From: Azotimanducus sp963663145
GTDB lineage: Bacteria; Pseudomonadota; Gammaproteobacteria; Pseudomonadales; Azotimanducaceae
Direction of reading: 5' to 3'
NCBI GenBank assembly: GCA_963663145.1
Contig: OY760134.1
Span: 1,984,001 to 2,048,000, forward strand
Length of the DNA: 64,000 nucleotides
The number at the start of each line of letters is the position of its first letter. Within the stretch, counting starts at the first letter, position 1. Positions 17,394-26,303 of the stretch are shown here, in pieces. Below the pieces are notes generated by a model. The model saw nothing but the letters and a program-made list of their open reading frames with translations. It was not told the origin of the DNA and did no database searches. The position numbers were made by a program, and so were the translations under genes.

Positions 17394-18023
17394 TTAGGAG
17401 TCCCCTTCCAGTGCGATGATCTGATAAATGGTACGAAGTCGCTCAATCGGATTGTTGAGGCTCAGTATTTCTTGGCCCAAACTCGAGTCTTTCACTCGCA
17501 GACGTGTCAGCCACCAGCTCACCTCCGACGCATCGGCAAAGTCTATGGCATCAGCCACCTGCGGATGCTGTGCGGCAAAGTCTCGAAGCACCTCGATCAA
17601 ACGATCAAACTCGGCGGGAATTTCCTCCACCGGCTCTTCCCGGAGCCAAGAAACCCGCCCGATCATCAGTCGGTCCTTCTGCTCTTCGGTCACGAGCACC
17701 TCAAAGCGTCGCCCGGCCAGTACGCGCACCAGCCGCTGACCGGATGACAGTTCGGCGTGATGAATGATCCGCACGAAACTGCCGACAGGCGCAATCGTAG
17801 GTTGGCGGGCATCGGGTTCGCGTAGCGCCTCCACTCCTTCCTCGATGCGTACCACGCCAAATCCCAAATTCGAGTCGATGCATCGTTCGATCAGCGCATG
17901 ATAGCGAGGCTCGAAGATGCGCAACTCGAGCTGCGAACCGGGATAGAGCACGAGACCCAGCGGAAACAGCGGGATGGCATCCACCTCTGGCGCGAAAGGG
18001 TCGGATGCGAATGACTCGGACAT
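17394..18023 (-). CDS. LON substrate-binding domain protein
   Basis: This 209-residue protein consists of a stand-alone LON N-terminal domain (IPLFPLGLVLYPGSQLELRIFEPRYHALIERC; GSFVRIIHHAEL). It has neither the AAA nor the protease domain of Lon. Such proteins are common in proteobacteria and their exact role is unknown. Substrate recognition for proteolysis has been proposed. It heads the proA-nadD-rsfS-mrdA-rodA-mltB run. Confidence 0.88.
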   Translation of the reverse strand: MSESFASDPFAPEVDAIPLFPLGLVLYPGSQLELRIFEPRYHALIERCIDSNLGFGVVRIEEGVEALREPDARQPTIAPVGSFVRIIHHAELSSGQRLVRVLAGRRFEVLVTEEQKDRLMIGRVSWLREEPVEEIPAEFDRLIEVLRDFAAQHPQVADAIDFADASEVSWWLTRLRVKDSSLGQEILSLNNPIERLRTIYQIIALEGDS

Positions 18024-18043
18024 GGCTGATGGCGTAACGCCGA

Positions 18044-19018
18044 CTAACGCCGAGGCAACTCAAGTTCGCGAATGATACCTTCCCGCTCGCGATCATTCAC
18101 GGCATCTCGGAAGGAACGCACCACCTCACGTTTCAGATGCGGTGCGAACCAACGAATAAACTCGAACCCGAAATCGCGCAATTCGGCACCCCGCACACAG
18201 CCTATGTAGGTGGTGGAGAAGGCGAACAGATTCGAACCATCAATATGCACGAGATCAGAGTCCTTTTCGGCCTCGTATGCCATGCTTGCGATGATGCCGA
18301 CACCCAGACCTCGGCGCACGTAGGTCTTAATCACATCCGTATCCGTCGCCGTGAGCGCAAGTCTTGGCTCAATGCCGGCACTGGCGAAGGCAGTGTGCAG
18401 GGGAGAACCCATGGAGAACCCAAACGAGTAGGTAACGATCGGATGGTTGGCGAGTTCCGGTACGCTTAATTGATCACGCGAAGCAAGCGCATGTCCCTTC
18501 GGCACGATGAGCGATCTTCCCCAGCGGTAACAAGGCATCATCACCATGCCTTGGAAGAAATGCGGCGCTTCGGTGGCGATGACCAGATCGACTTCCCTTG
18601 ACATCGCCATCTCAGCGATTTGCAGCGGCGCACCAAGTTTCATGTGGAAAGAAACTTCCGGAAACTCTTCGCGAAAGCGTTCCACCACATCGGGCAAGGT
18701 GTATCGCGCTTGGGTATGGGTGGTGGCAATTGACAGGCTGCCGGTATTGGCACCTCCGTGCTCTGCGGCCACACTCTCGATATTCTCGGCCTCCTGCAAT
18801 ATGCGTTGAACTCGCGGCAGGATGTCGCGACCAGCAGGGGTAAGGCCGGTGATCTGACGACCTTGGCGCTGAAACACGCGAACCCCCAAGCCCGCCTCAA
18901 GCGCTGCAATTTGTTTGCTGATGCCGGGCTGCGAGGTGTCAAGATGCCTCGCCGTCGCCGAAACGTTGAAATCGTGACGTACCACCTGAAGCATGTATTT
19001 GAGTTGTTGAAGTTTCAT
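18044..19018 (-). CDS. cysB: LysR-family regulator CysB
   Basis: CysB activates sulfur assimilation genes in response to N-acetylserine. The 324-residue protein has an N-terminal winged helix (MKLQQLKYMLQVVRHDFNVS; LDTSQPGISKQIAALE) and a LysR effector domain. The motif ATTHTQARYTLPDVVERFREEFPEV is characteristic of the CysB/Cbl group. It begins at an ATG that overlaps the preceding nucleotidase stop. A metY gene for sulfur incorporation occurs elsewhere in the window (31970-33244). Confidence 0.93.
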   Translation of the reverse strand: MKLQQLKYMLQVVRHDFNVSATARHLDTSQPGISKQIAALEAGLGVRVFQRQGRQITGLTPAGRDILPRVQRILQEAENIESVAAEHGGANTGSLSIATTHTQARYTLPDVVERFREEFPEVSFHMKLGAPLQIAEMAMSREVDLVIATEAPHFFQGMVMMPCYRWGRSLIVPKGHALASRDQLSVPELANHPIVTYSFGFSMGSPLHTAFASAGIEPRLALTATDTDVIKTYVRRGLGVGIIASMAYEAEKDSDLVHIDGSNLFAFSTTYIGCVRGAELRDFGFEFIRWFAPHLKREVVRSFRDAVNDREREGIIRELELPRR

Positions 19019-19992
19019 GCGCTCAGTCTCTCAGACTCCTTGTGGCTTTCTTCCTCGCCGGCGGACTCCACGATTCTAGAACGCTCCGCACCGGCGGGTA
19101 CGTGGCCGGCAAGATTTTCCTTCGCGACGGAAGCACAGGTTCCGGGTTGATCATCAAAGAAGATATCTGCATTGAAGGCCTTCAAGAAGGAACCCTTGTC
19201 CTGGCCACCGAGAAAAAGACATTCGTCAAGGCGTATACCCCATTCCCGCAAGGTTCTGATGACACGCTTATGGGCTGGCACCGAGCGCGCCGTCACAAGA
19301 GCCGTTCGAATCGGACAGTGTTCGGCACCGAACAAAAGCTGCATGTCGTGAATCGCCTGCAGCACTGGCTTGAAGGGGCCGCCCGGAAGCGCTTGATCCG
19401 CCTGTTCGACTTCACTGCGTTCAAAAGCAACTCTGCCTTTCGCCAAGTAGACTTCTTCTGCATCCCCGGCGAACAGCACGTTGTCGCCGTCAAAGGCGAT
19501 GCGCAATACATCGTCTCCGGCAACGTCTCTTGACCAAGGCAGCAGCCTAGCCGCAGCAATACCCTGTTCAAGCGCTTGGGCGACATCGAGATCGTGCGTT
19601 GACAAGAAGAGGTGACAGCCGAACGCCTGGATGTAGCGCCAAGGCGGCTCTCCACCACAAAACGCCGCCCGCGAGATGCCCAGCTTGTGCTGTTCAACCG
19701 AATTGAAGACGCGCAGTCCCGTGTCCGCCGTATTGCGAGACAGCAGAATGACTTCAACAAGCTGACGCCCAAGCCGGTCGTTGAGCAGCAGCATTTTTCG
19801 CACAAACTCGAATGCCTCTCCCGGCATGAGCGTGACATCCTCATGGGCGATCTGATACTCGCGATAAGCGGCCAAGCCCTGCTCCTCATACACGCGATTG
19901 CTTTCTTCGAGATCAAAGAGCGCGCGTGAACTAATGGCGACCGTCAGAATAGGCGAATCGTTCTTTACTCCGCCTTGCTCAATCGAACTCAT
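19015..19992 (-). CDS. Cytosolic 5'-nucleotidase family protein
   Basis: This is a 325-residue member of the bacterial 5-nucleotidase family with a HAD-like fold, which dephosphorylates nucleoside monophosphates. Visible family features are ILTVAISSRALFDLEESN near the N-terminus, the DxD-type motif in IAFDGDNVLFAGDAE, and the C-terminal IFFDDQPGTCASV. It overlaps cysB downstream and the DUF465 gene upstream by four bases each. Whether it is functionally linked to cysteine regulation is unknown. Confidence 0.83.
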   Translation of the reverse strand: MSSIEQGGVKNDSPILTVAISSRALFDLEESNRVYEEQGLAAYREYQIAHEDVTLMPGEAFEFVRKMLLLNDRLGRQLVEVILLSRNTADTGLRVFNSVEQHKLGISRAAFCGGEPPWRYIQAFGCHLFLSTHDLDVAQALEQGIAAARLLPWSRDVAGDDVLRIAFDGDNVLFAGDAEEVYLAKGRVAFERSEVEQADQALPGGPFKPVLQAIHDMQLLFGAEHCPIRTALVTARSVPAHKRVIRTLREWGIRLDECLFLGGQDKGSFLKAFNADIFFDDQPGTCASVAKENLAGHVPAGAERSRIVESAGEEESHKESERLSA

Positions 19993-20192
19993 GCATTCAA
20001 ATCTGGTATCAGTTCATCTTCGAGTTTGGCCATCATGTCTTTGAGTTGAAGCTTGCGCTTCTTGAGTCGCTGGATCTTCAAGGTGTCGGGCTCCCGTCGA
20101 GAAACAAGCTCGTCGATTTCGTCATCCAGGGCGCGATGCTCCTTTCGCAGTTGCTCCAACCATGACTCCAGCTCTTCTTGCGAATTGGTCAA
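19989..20192 (-). CDS. YdcH-like DUF465 protein
   Basis: This small helical protein of 67 residues matches DUF465 (YdcH), with the conserved ending RLKKRKLQLKDMMAKLEDELIPDL. The function is unknown. It probably forms a coiled coil. A TAA lies three codons before the first possible initiator, so TTG 20192 is the likely start. The stop overlaps the nucleotidase ATG as ATGA. Confidence 0.8.
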   Translation of the reverse strand: MTNSQEELESWLEQLRKEHRALDDEIDELVSRREPDTLKIQRLKKRKLQLKDMMAKLEDELIPDLNA

Positions 20193-20367
20193 GATGAATT
20201 ACGCCATGCCCCGTGTTCTTTGCATGATATAACCTTGGCCCTCGGCTGAACAGACCCCTGCGGGATTTCTCGGCCGCCAGCGTACAAATCTTTGCGCAAC
20301 TCGGCCGTGAGTGGCATCAAATTCGCGACTGGTGCAATATCTTTGTTTAGCACGAACATGAACGCCC

Positions 20368-21072
20368 ATGGCTCGCCCTCCGGCACATCAAAGCTCCAAG
20401 GAAATAGACGCCTTCCTGAGTGCGGCGAATCAATTGCCGATGTCTTCAGAAAAGCCGAGCGCGACCACACGCATCATGTTCGCACTCGATGCAACCGCCA
20501 GCAGACAACCCACTTGGGACATGGCTTGCTCGCTCCACGCTGAACTCTTCCTCGCGGCGCGGGAAGTAGGCGAAGTGGCGGTGCAATTGCTTTTCTATCG
20601 TGGTCTCGCAGAACTCAAGAAGAGTCCCTGGATCACTTCCAAGCAGCGACTGCTCGATCTGATGCAACGGGTATATTGTTCCGGCGGCATGACTCAAATC
20701 GCAAGGTTGCTCAAGGAAGCGACCAAAGAAGCCGCGAAACACCCTGTGAAGGCATTTATTTTTGTCGGTGACTGCTTCGAGGAATCCGAGGACGAAGTGT
20801 TGGCCTTGGCTGGTCAACTCTCGCTGCTGAACACGCCTGTCATCATGCTGCAAGAAGGCGGTTTCCCCGAAGCCACGAGCGCCTTCTCGAAGATCGCACA
20901 ACTCTCCGGAGGCGCGCACTTGCCATTTGCATCAGGCAGTGCCGAGCATTTGCGACGACTCTTGGGCGCAGCCGTGAATTTTGCCGTAGGCGGCCGCGAA
21001 CGCTTGGAACAGGACGGTTCGGCCGCCGCCCGCGAAGTCCTGAAGCAATTGCCCAAGCCGAGTTCGCCTTGA
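20368..21072 (+). CDS. VWA-domain protein paired with a membrane J-domain protein
   Basis: This protein of about 234 residues has a von Willebrand factor A-like fold. The metal-ion-dependent adhesion site is visible as the D-x-T-x-S pattern in FALDATASRQPTWD. A later strand, KAFIFVGDCFEESEDEVLALAGQL, is followed by GGAHLPFASGSAEHLRRLLGAAVNFAVGG. It is cytoplasmic, with no signal sequence. It ends two bases before a DnaJ-domain gene, a pairing frequent in alphaproteobacteria. The likely role is a chaperone-linked scaffold, inferred from the pairing. It is divergent from the DUF465 gene across a 175-base intergenic region. Confidence 0.75.
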   Translation: MARPPAHQSSKEIDAFLSAANQLPMSSEKPSATTRIMFALDATASRQPTWDMACSLHAELFLAAREVGEVAVQLLFYRGLAELKKSPWITSKQRLLDLMQRVYCSGGMTQIARLLKEATKEAAKHPVKAFIFVGDCFEESEDEVLALAGQLSLLNTPVIMLQEGGFPEATSAFSKIAQLSGGAHLPFASGSAEHLRRLLGAAVNFAVGGRERLEQDGSAAAREVLKQLPKPSSP

Positions 21073-21073
21073 C

Positions 21074-21802
21074 ATGACCCTCATCCTGATTGTCGTACTC
21101 GGTGTCGTGGGCGTATTGCTTGCACGCTATCTCTTCATCCGCGCCAAGAACTCGCCAAGGAAGCGGCCTTCTGGTCGGCAGATCACGCTCGGTCTCATGC
21201 TTGTGGGTCTCGTACTCGCCTTGGCAGTTCTCGCTTTGAGGGGTTCGGTGCATTGGATCGCTCCCCTGATCGGCTTCTTGGTCCCCGTCTTTGCGCAACT
21301 GATTCCTGCGCTATTGCGCCGGTTTAGAGCGGGCAGCATGGGAGCAGAAACACAAGCGCGGGGGCGAACGAGCGAAGTAAGAAGCGCTTGGCTTTGCATG
21401 ACGCTCGACCACGATTCCGGACACATGGAAGGAGAAATCCTGTTCGGCGACCATTCAGGAAAGTTTTTGAGCGAACTGAGCCGGGCCGATCTCCTCGCCT
21501 TGCGAGAGGCCATCAACGACTCGGATTCACTTCGCCTGCTCGATACCTGGCTGGATCGAAACCATGCCGGCTGGAGGAACGGGAAGCGTCACGAACACAC
21601 GCGCCAGCGGCGCGGACAGGCCGAGGTCACAATGACAAGAGAGGAAGCGCTGCGCGTACTCGGCCTGACCGAAAAAGCCGACGAAACCGAAATCCGCACC
21701 GCCTACAAACAACTCATGCAGAAACTCCACCCAGATTCAGGCGGCTCAGACTACCTCGCCGCAGTCGTCAACCGCGCCAAAGAAGTCCTGCTCGAAGGGT
21801 AG
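21074..21802 (+). CDS. Membrane protein with C-terminal J domain
   Basis: This 242-residue protein has two or three N-terminal membrane helices (LILIVVLGVVGVLLARYLFI; LGLMLVGLVLALAVLAL; WIAPLIGFLVPVFAQL). A soluble middle segment (WLCMTLDHDSGHMEGEILFG, LSELSRADLLALREA) is followed by a C-terminal J domain. The HPD tripeptide is present in KLHPDSGGSDYLAAVVNRAKEVLL, resembling Pam18-type J proteins. It would recruit and stimulate DnaK at the membrane. It is nearly adjacent to the VWA gene upstream and converges with a TerB-like gene. Confidence 0.8.
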   Translation: MTLILIVVLGVVGVLLARYLFIRAKNSPRKRPSGRQITLGLMLVGLVLALAVLALRGSVHWIAPLIGFLVPVFAQLIPALLRRFRAGSMGAETQARGRTSEVRSAWLCMTLDHDSGHMEGEILFGDHSGKFLSELSRADLLALREAINDSDSLRLLDTWLDRNHAGWRNGKRHEHTRQRRGQAEVTMTREEALRVLGLTEKADETEIRTAYKQLMQKLHPDSGGSDYLAAVVNRAKEVLLEG

Positions 21803-21813
21803 CACAGCACGGT

Positions 21814-22209
21814 TTACGACAGCATCAGTTTCTTACCTTCCGCTTCCAGCATTGCGAGGCGCCGTACCCAGTCTTCAAAGGTACGATACTCCGCATCGGA
21901 AAATCCGAGCGCGTCTGCGAAGCGCAGCATGAGAGACTCTTCCTCAACGTCGAAGGAACCGTTGGCGTAGCCGAGCCGCAGCAAGTTCAGCAAGGCGACA
22001 GACCGGGACATGTGCGTGTCAAAGCACTTCGCCAACCGCTCAACGGACTCCGAGGGCGCGCCGGAACTGCCGTGGCGCTTCATTTGCCTGCGGAAGTCCT
22101 CAAGGATGAACTCCTCGCTGATATCCATCACGTCGTCCGCATGGATGAGATGCTGCGCGAGCCCGATGAGCGCTCCTCGCTGAGAGTCAGTCAGTGTCAT
22201 CAGCCACAT
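21814..22209 (-). CDS. TerB-like domain protein
   Basis: This is a small all-helical protein of about 130 residues resembling the TerB/DjlA-N fold (ALIGLAQHLIHADDVMDISEEFILEDF; LLRLGYANGSFDVEEESLMLRFADALGFSDAEY). Such domains bind metals or partners in stress-response systems and often occur with J-domain proteins. Here it converges with a J-domain gene 11 bases away. An internal Met at 22200 is an alternative start. No tellurite-resistance operon is present, so the Ter label is structural only. Confidence 0.65.
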   Translation of the reverse strand: MWLMTLTDSQRGALIGLAQHLIHADDVMDISEEFILEDFRRQMKRHGSSGAPSESVERLAKCFDTHMSRSVALLNLLRLGYANGSFDVEEESLMLRFADALGFSDAEYRTFEDWVRRLAMLEAEGKKLMLS

Positions 22210-22228
22210 GACGACTCACTCCAAAGGA

Positions 22229-22417
22229 TTACTGCGAGAGGGAGTCTTCAGAGTCGGTCTGCTCCTGCTGTTCAACTGCCGGCGACTTCATGAAGTCCGC
22301 AATGCTGACGTAGGCACTGGTCAGCATAATCAACATGCAAAGCCAGCCCACGGCAATGACCCCGCGAATGACCCAATTCTGACGGAAGAAATCCTGTATC
22401 AAGCGCCACACGGCCAT
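22229..22417 (-). CDS. Small single-helix membrane protein of unknown function
   Basis: This 62-residue frame has one clear transmembrane segment (WVIRGVIAVGWLCMLIMLTSAYVSI) flanked by a basic N-terminus and an acidic C-terminal tail. It lies 26 bases downstream of the TonB receptor and upstream of the TerB-like gene on the same strand. I do not recognise a family. The membrane segment and clean spacing support a real gene, though short frames of this size can be spurious. Confidence 0.5.
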   Translation of the reverse strand: MAVWRLIQDFFRQNWVIRGVIAVGWLCMLIMLTSAYVSIADFMKSPAVEQQEQTDSEDSLSQ

Positions 22418-22443
22418 GCCTCCGAAACGAATGCCGCGAGAAC

Positions 22444-24882
22444 TCAGTGACTATAGCGAATCTCAAGTGCGTAGGTGCGCGGCGCGCCCCAGCCTTGGAA
22501 TCCTGTATTGAAGCCGCCCAAGAACAGTGCTTGCTCCAGATACGCTTCATCGCCAAGATTCTTGCCGTAGACCGATAGCGTGAGCAGATCATCGTCGATC
22601 GGCACTTCCCACGAAACGCGGGCATCGATCAGACCATAGTCTCCGGCATACAAACGCTGGTCGGCACCACCGCCGGTATTGACCAGCAATAAGTCGCCCG
22701 TGTACTTGTAGCCGACATAGGCACTCAACTGTCCGATGCGAAGCTGGGTATTGTAGGCGGCCGCAAGACTCCAAGTATTCTCAGGCGCACGCGAGTCCGA
22801 ATTGCCACCCACGGTGCGCAGTGTTCCGGGCGGGTCGGCACCCAGCACTCCACCGGCAGTACAGCCATCCAGTAATTCACAGGCAATGGTGAATTCGCTG
22901 CTCTCAATATCCAGCCATCCGGCCGTGGCGAACAGACTCAGCGTGTCTGTGACCAAATAGGAGAGTTCAAACTCTATGCCTGAATATTCCGAACCAGCCC
23001 CATTGTTGATGATGGTGGTCGTGCCGGGAATCGATCCCGGCGGCAGCGTGATAATGCTGGAGAATTGACCGCCGTCTCTCTCAAGGTAGTAATAGGCGGC
23101 GTTTGCCGTGAGTCGGCCATCCAAGAACTCATTTTTGATGCCAACCTCTATCTGAAAGGCTTCTTCGATTTCAAACGCGGCCTCCGCGGGGTCGCGCGCC
23201 GAGCGAATACTGAATCCGCCGCTTCGATACCCTTCGTTATAGCTGATGTACGCGCGAGAACCATCATTGATAGCATAGCTTGCAGACGCGGTGAAAATCG
23301 TGTCACCCCACGAGTCACCGCCAGAATAGGCCTTGCCCGCGCGTCCAGGAATAGCCGAGAAATCGTGCTCCTGAGCGGTTGAGCCGGTATCAAACGTACC
23401 GGTCGAATAGTCGAAATAAGAGTTGAAGGCATCTTTTTCTTCGTCGATGTTGCGCAGGCCCAAGGTCACCTCGAGCGCCGGGGTTGGCGTCCAAGTAAGC
23501 GCGCCGAAGAAGGCCAGCGAGGTCGCCTCCTCACCCGCATATTGCGTACTGCGTGCGTTTGGGAATTGACACAAGGCATCACCCAAGCCAGGATTCGGTC
23601 TCAAGCCCAATCCACCTGGTATTCCAGCCACCGCCTGCAAAAACCCGTTAATCGAAGCACAGGTGGTCAGCGTACTCGCCAAAGGCAAGGGAAGGCTCAA
23701 CGGGCCTGTCGCGACCGCGATCGGCGGTAACTGAAGTATATTGTTGGTGTCCTGACGAAACTCAAGCTCATGATCAAAGTAGTACATTCCCACCAAGAAG
23801 CTGAGGTCTTCATTGATGTCGCCAGTCACCAAAATCTCCTGCGATAGGATTTCAAATTCTTGGTTGCGAAGCGTATGCAATTGCGCAAAGGGTACCGCGG
23901 CACCCGCAATGTTGGCACCATCGAAATCCTGATTCACCAAGTCGTGCCCAAAATGGTGACCAGTAATTGAACGAACATTGAAGCCGCCAATATCCCAGTC
24001 GATGCGCAGACCCCACTGATCAACATCGTAGCGCATCGGCTCACGCTTATCGGCAAGATTCTGATGCGGATTTTCACCATCGAAACGGGGATCCTGCGGT
24101 GGAATCTGGCCTCGGTCCTTGATGTGATCATAGGTCAGCACGGCATCGAAATTCTCCGACGGTGCCCAGCGAAGCGATGCCGTCAGACCACTGACCTCTA
24201 CATCTCCAGCCGAGCCGCCAAGCGTGTCGTTTGAATAGAATCCATCCGCCTCTCGGTCATAGGCACTGAGCTTCAATGCGAGCTGATCATCAAGGACGGG
24301 TATGTTGACCTTGGCGCGAAGTAGTCGAGAAGCGTAGTTGGCAAACTGCGCAGAACCGGTAAATCCAAACTCGTTGAATTGCGGGCGGGTACGATTGATG
24401 ACAATGTTCCCGCCAATGGTGTTGCGCCCAAAGAGCACACCTTGCGGACCGCGGTTAATTTCCACCGATTCCACATCGGTCATGTCCACAAGCTGACCCG
24501 TCGAAGACCCCAACTGCAGACCATCGACAATGACACCAACCTGTGGCGACTGCGACTTCTCAATATCCGCATAGCCAATACCGCGAATATAGATCGCGCT
24601 CGCGCCGGGGCCGGCGGTGTTCATGCCAATATAGACATTGGGTGCCATGGTGTCCAAGTCGCGAAGAGTGGTGGGTGCGAGCCTCTCAAGTTCGCGCTCT
24701 CCGAATGCGGTCACCGACAAGGGCACATCCTGCACGGTTTCGGCGCGTCGCCGGGAGGTCACCACGATCTCTTCGATCACATTGGAAGTCTCTGATTGGG
24801 CCTCCTCGGCCGTCAGATTGGTTGATGGGGTCACCAGCAAAAACGCCGCACATATACCGAGGGTTGAAATCAAAAGACGCAT
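22444..24882 (-). CDS. TonB-dependent outer membrane receptor
   Basis: This is an 812-residue outer membrane transporter with a signal peptide (LLISTLGICAAFLLVTPSTNLTAEE), a TonB box-like EEIVVTSRRR, a plug domain (DVPLSVTAFGERELERL; NRGPQGVLFGRNTIGGNIVI) and a 22-strand barrel ending in an aromatic strand (YALEIRYSH). An AAGGAG element eight bases before the ATG supports the start. The class resembles receptors of sphingomonads and marine gammaproteobacteria for complex organic substrates. The ligand cannot be told. A candidate selenoprotein redoxin lies upstream. Confidence 0.9.
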   Translation of the reverse strand: MRLLISTLGICAAFLLVTPSTNLTAEEAQSETSNVIEEIVVTSRRRAETVQDVPLSVTAFGERELERLAPTTLRDLDTMAPNVYIGMNTAGPGASAIYIRGIGYADIEKSQSPQVGVIVDGLQLGSSTGQLVDMTDVESVEINRGPQGVLFGRNTIGGNIVINRTRPQFNEFGFTGSAQFANYASRLLRAKVNIPVLDDQLALKLSAYDREADGFYSNDTLGGSAGDVEVSGLTASLRWAPSENFDAVLTYDHIKDRGQIPPQDPRFDGENPHQNLADKREPMRYDVDQWGLRIDWDIGGFNVRSITGHHFGHDLVNQDFDGANIAGAAVPFAQLHTLRNQEFEILSQEILVTGDINEDLSFLVGMYYFDHELEFRQDTNNILQLPPIAVATGPLSLPLPLASTLTTCASINGFLQAVAGIPGGLGLRPNPGLGDALCQFPNARSTQYAGEEATSLAFFGALTWTPTPALEVTLGLRNIDEEKDAFNSYFDYSTGTFDTGSTAQEHDFSAIPGRAGKAYSGGDSWGDTIFTASASYAINDGSRAYISYNEGYRSGGFSIRSARDPAEAAFEIEEAFQIEVGIKNEFLDGRLTANAAYYYLERDGGQFSSIITLPPGSIPGTTTIINNGAGSEYSGIEFELSYLVTDTLSLFATAGWLDIESSEFTIACELLDGCTAGGVLGADPPGTLRTVGGNSDSRAPENTWSLAAAYNTQLRIGQLSAYVGYKYTGDLLLVNTGGGADQRLYAGDYGLIDARVSWEVPIDDDLLTLSVYGKNLGDEAYLEQALFLGGFNTGFQGWGAPRTYALEIRYSH

Positions 24883-25073
24883 TTCTTTCTCCTTTGCATT
24901 CTCAATGTACTTTCGACCATGCCAAGCCGCTCTCCCGTTGCCGCCGAGCTAGTTTAACCTACCAACTCTTGGCACCAACAAGTGATTATGCCGGAAGCTC
25001 TCATCAAGCGTCAACGCTCGCACCCCCAGCAAAGAAGGGGTCTACTCCCGCTTGAGTGGGCGTGTCCCATTGT

Positions 25074-26210
25074 TTAGGACAAGTCCAAGGGTCGGTAGTA
25101 ATCCTTGCCTTGCTCGGCGTATTGCGTCGCAAGTTCTCGGAAGGCCTCCCCGGCGGAGCCTTCCTCGGTGAGCGTCAGGTGTTGTCGAATGAAGTTGATG
25201 CTGTCCGGGTGCAGAGACCGGGCCATGTCCCAGTAGTGTTCGGCCTTCTCCTTATGGCCGCGGCTGCGGAACAGGTTGCCGAGTCGAAACGCGGCATCGG
25301 CCTGCAGTTCATTGAAGCCATGCTCGCGAATATGTCCAGAGACGGTCTGTGGAGACTGGACATATCTGCTCTTTGACCCCTTCTCCACCCAATCCTTGAG
25401 CGCCGGGGCGTAGACATCATTGCCGAAAACGATCTTCTGGTCACCATCGCCAAACTCATGAATCTGGGAATAGGTGCCTTCGTCTATTCGCACGATTCGG
25501 CCTTCTTCGTCAATCCACACGGCCGAGGGCACATTCACGAAATGAAACGCGCTGCTGATCACGTGATCCTGATCTATGACCTGTACATAGGTGGGATTGG
25601 CGGCATCAAACACGCGGCCGGCCGTCGCTTCGCCCGCGGTATCCTCCGCAACGCAGATCAAGACAAAATTGGGGTCGTTTATTTGTTCGTAGAGGCGTTG
25701 CCACACGGGCACGTCGAGATAGCAGCCTCACCAGGAGGCCCAAGTCACGATCATGGCCTTCTTACCCTTGAGACCGTCCTTGGTAATCAAGTTTCCCCGC
25801 CGGTCCTTGACCGCAAAGTCCGGCGCAATAGCATCAGCCGTCATGCGCTCGCGTCGCGCAGGTACTTCGGCAAAGCTCCAGACGCGTGCCTCGGTGTCGG
25901 CAACAAACGGCTGCTCAAGCAAATCCGCGAATGCGGATAGATCAAACCAAGTCTTGCCGTCTTGCTTCTTGAACAGCGCCTCGGTAACCGGGACGCAGAT
26001 ATCGTCAAGGCATGCGCCCTCTGGCTTCAATTCAAATCCATTGATTCGCGTCAGGTCTTTGCTGCTCACCAGCAGCGATTCGCCAGCCCCGGTTTCCGTG
26101 AGCTTGATCGTCTTTCCCTGATAGAGCACCGTGGTGCTGCCTAGAGGATGTATGGGTGTCTGCTCAAAGGGATGTCGATACTCGGGATATGCCATGAAGG
26201 CCTTTGCCAT
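25074..26210 (-). CDS. Redoxin (thioredoxin-like) with in-frame UGA at the catalytic cysteine: candidate selenoprotein
   Basis: Two same-frame segments, 26210-25731 and 25727-25074, form one continuous 378-residue redoxin if the single UGA at 25730-25728 is read as selenocysteine (residue 161). Before it is a redoxin entry, PDFAVKDRRGNLITKDGLKG and AMIVTWASW. After it is GCYLDVPVWQRLYEQ, then FVLICVAEDT, the cis-Pro region NVPSAVWIDEEG, and a C-terminal TPR-like helix pair (AFRLGNLFRSRGHKEKAEHYW). The UGA falls exactly where relatives have the first Cys of a W-C-G-C active site, and there is no other lesion. A SECIS-like hairpin directly follows. A nonsense mutation or sequencing error is the alternative. 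The residues before about 100 are not recognised. Confidence 0.78.
25692..25730 (-). promoter_or_regulatory. Candidate bacterial SECIS element overlapping the UGA codon
   Basis: On the mRNA strand, GAGGC beginning at the G of the UGA pairs with GCCUC 33 bases later. An inner UGC pairs with GCA across a two-base bulge. An apical ACG/CGU stem closes a UGCC loop that has G in its second position, about 16 bases after the UGA. Bacterial SECIS hairpins lie just downstream of the UGA and usually carry a G early in the loop. The fold was derived by eye and not computed. Confidence 0.5.
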
Positions 26211-26303
26211 ACTCCACTCCGATGCTGTCGCCTTAATGCCGCCTATCCTAACCTATTGGTTCTTCGATCACAGTATCCGTTGGAGACGCGCCTAAGGGTC
26301 GCC

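Noticed and set aside
20189..20470. 93-codon minus-strand frame between the DUF465 and VWA genes
   Set aside because: It overlaps the N-terminus of the plus-strand VWA gene, has no recognised domain and a weak start. Better explained as chance, although its stop touches the DUF465 start.
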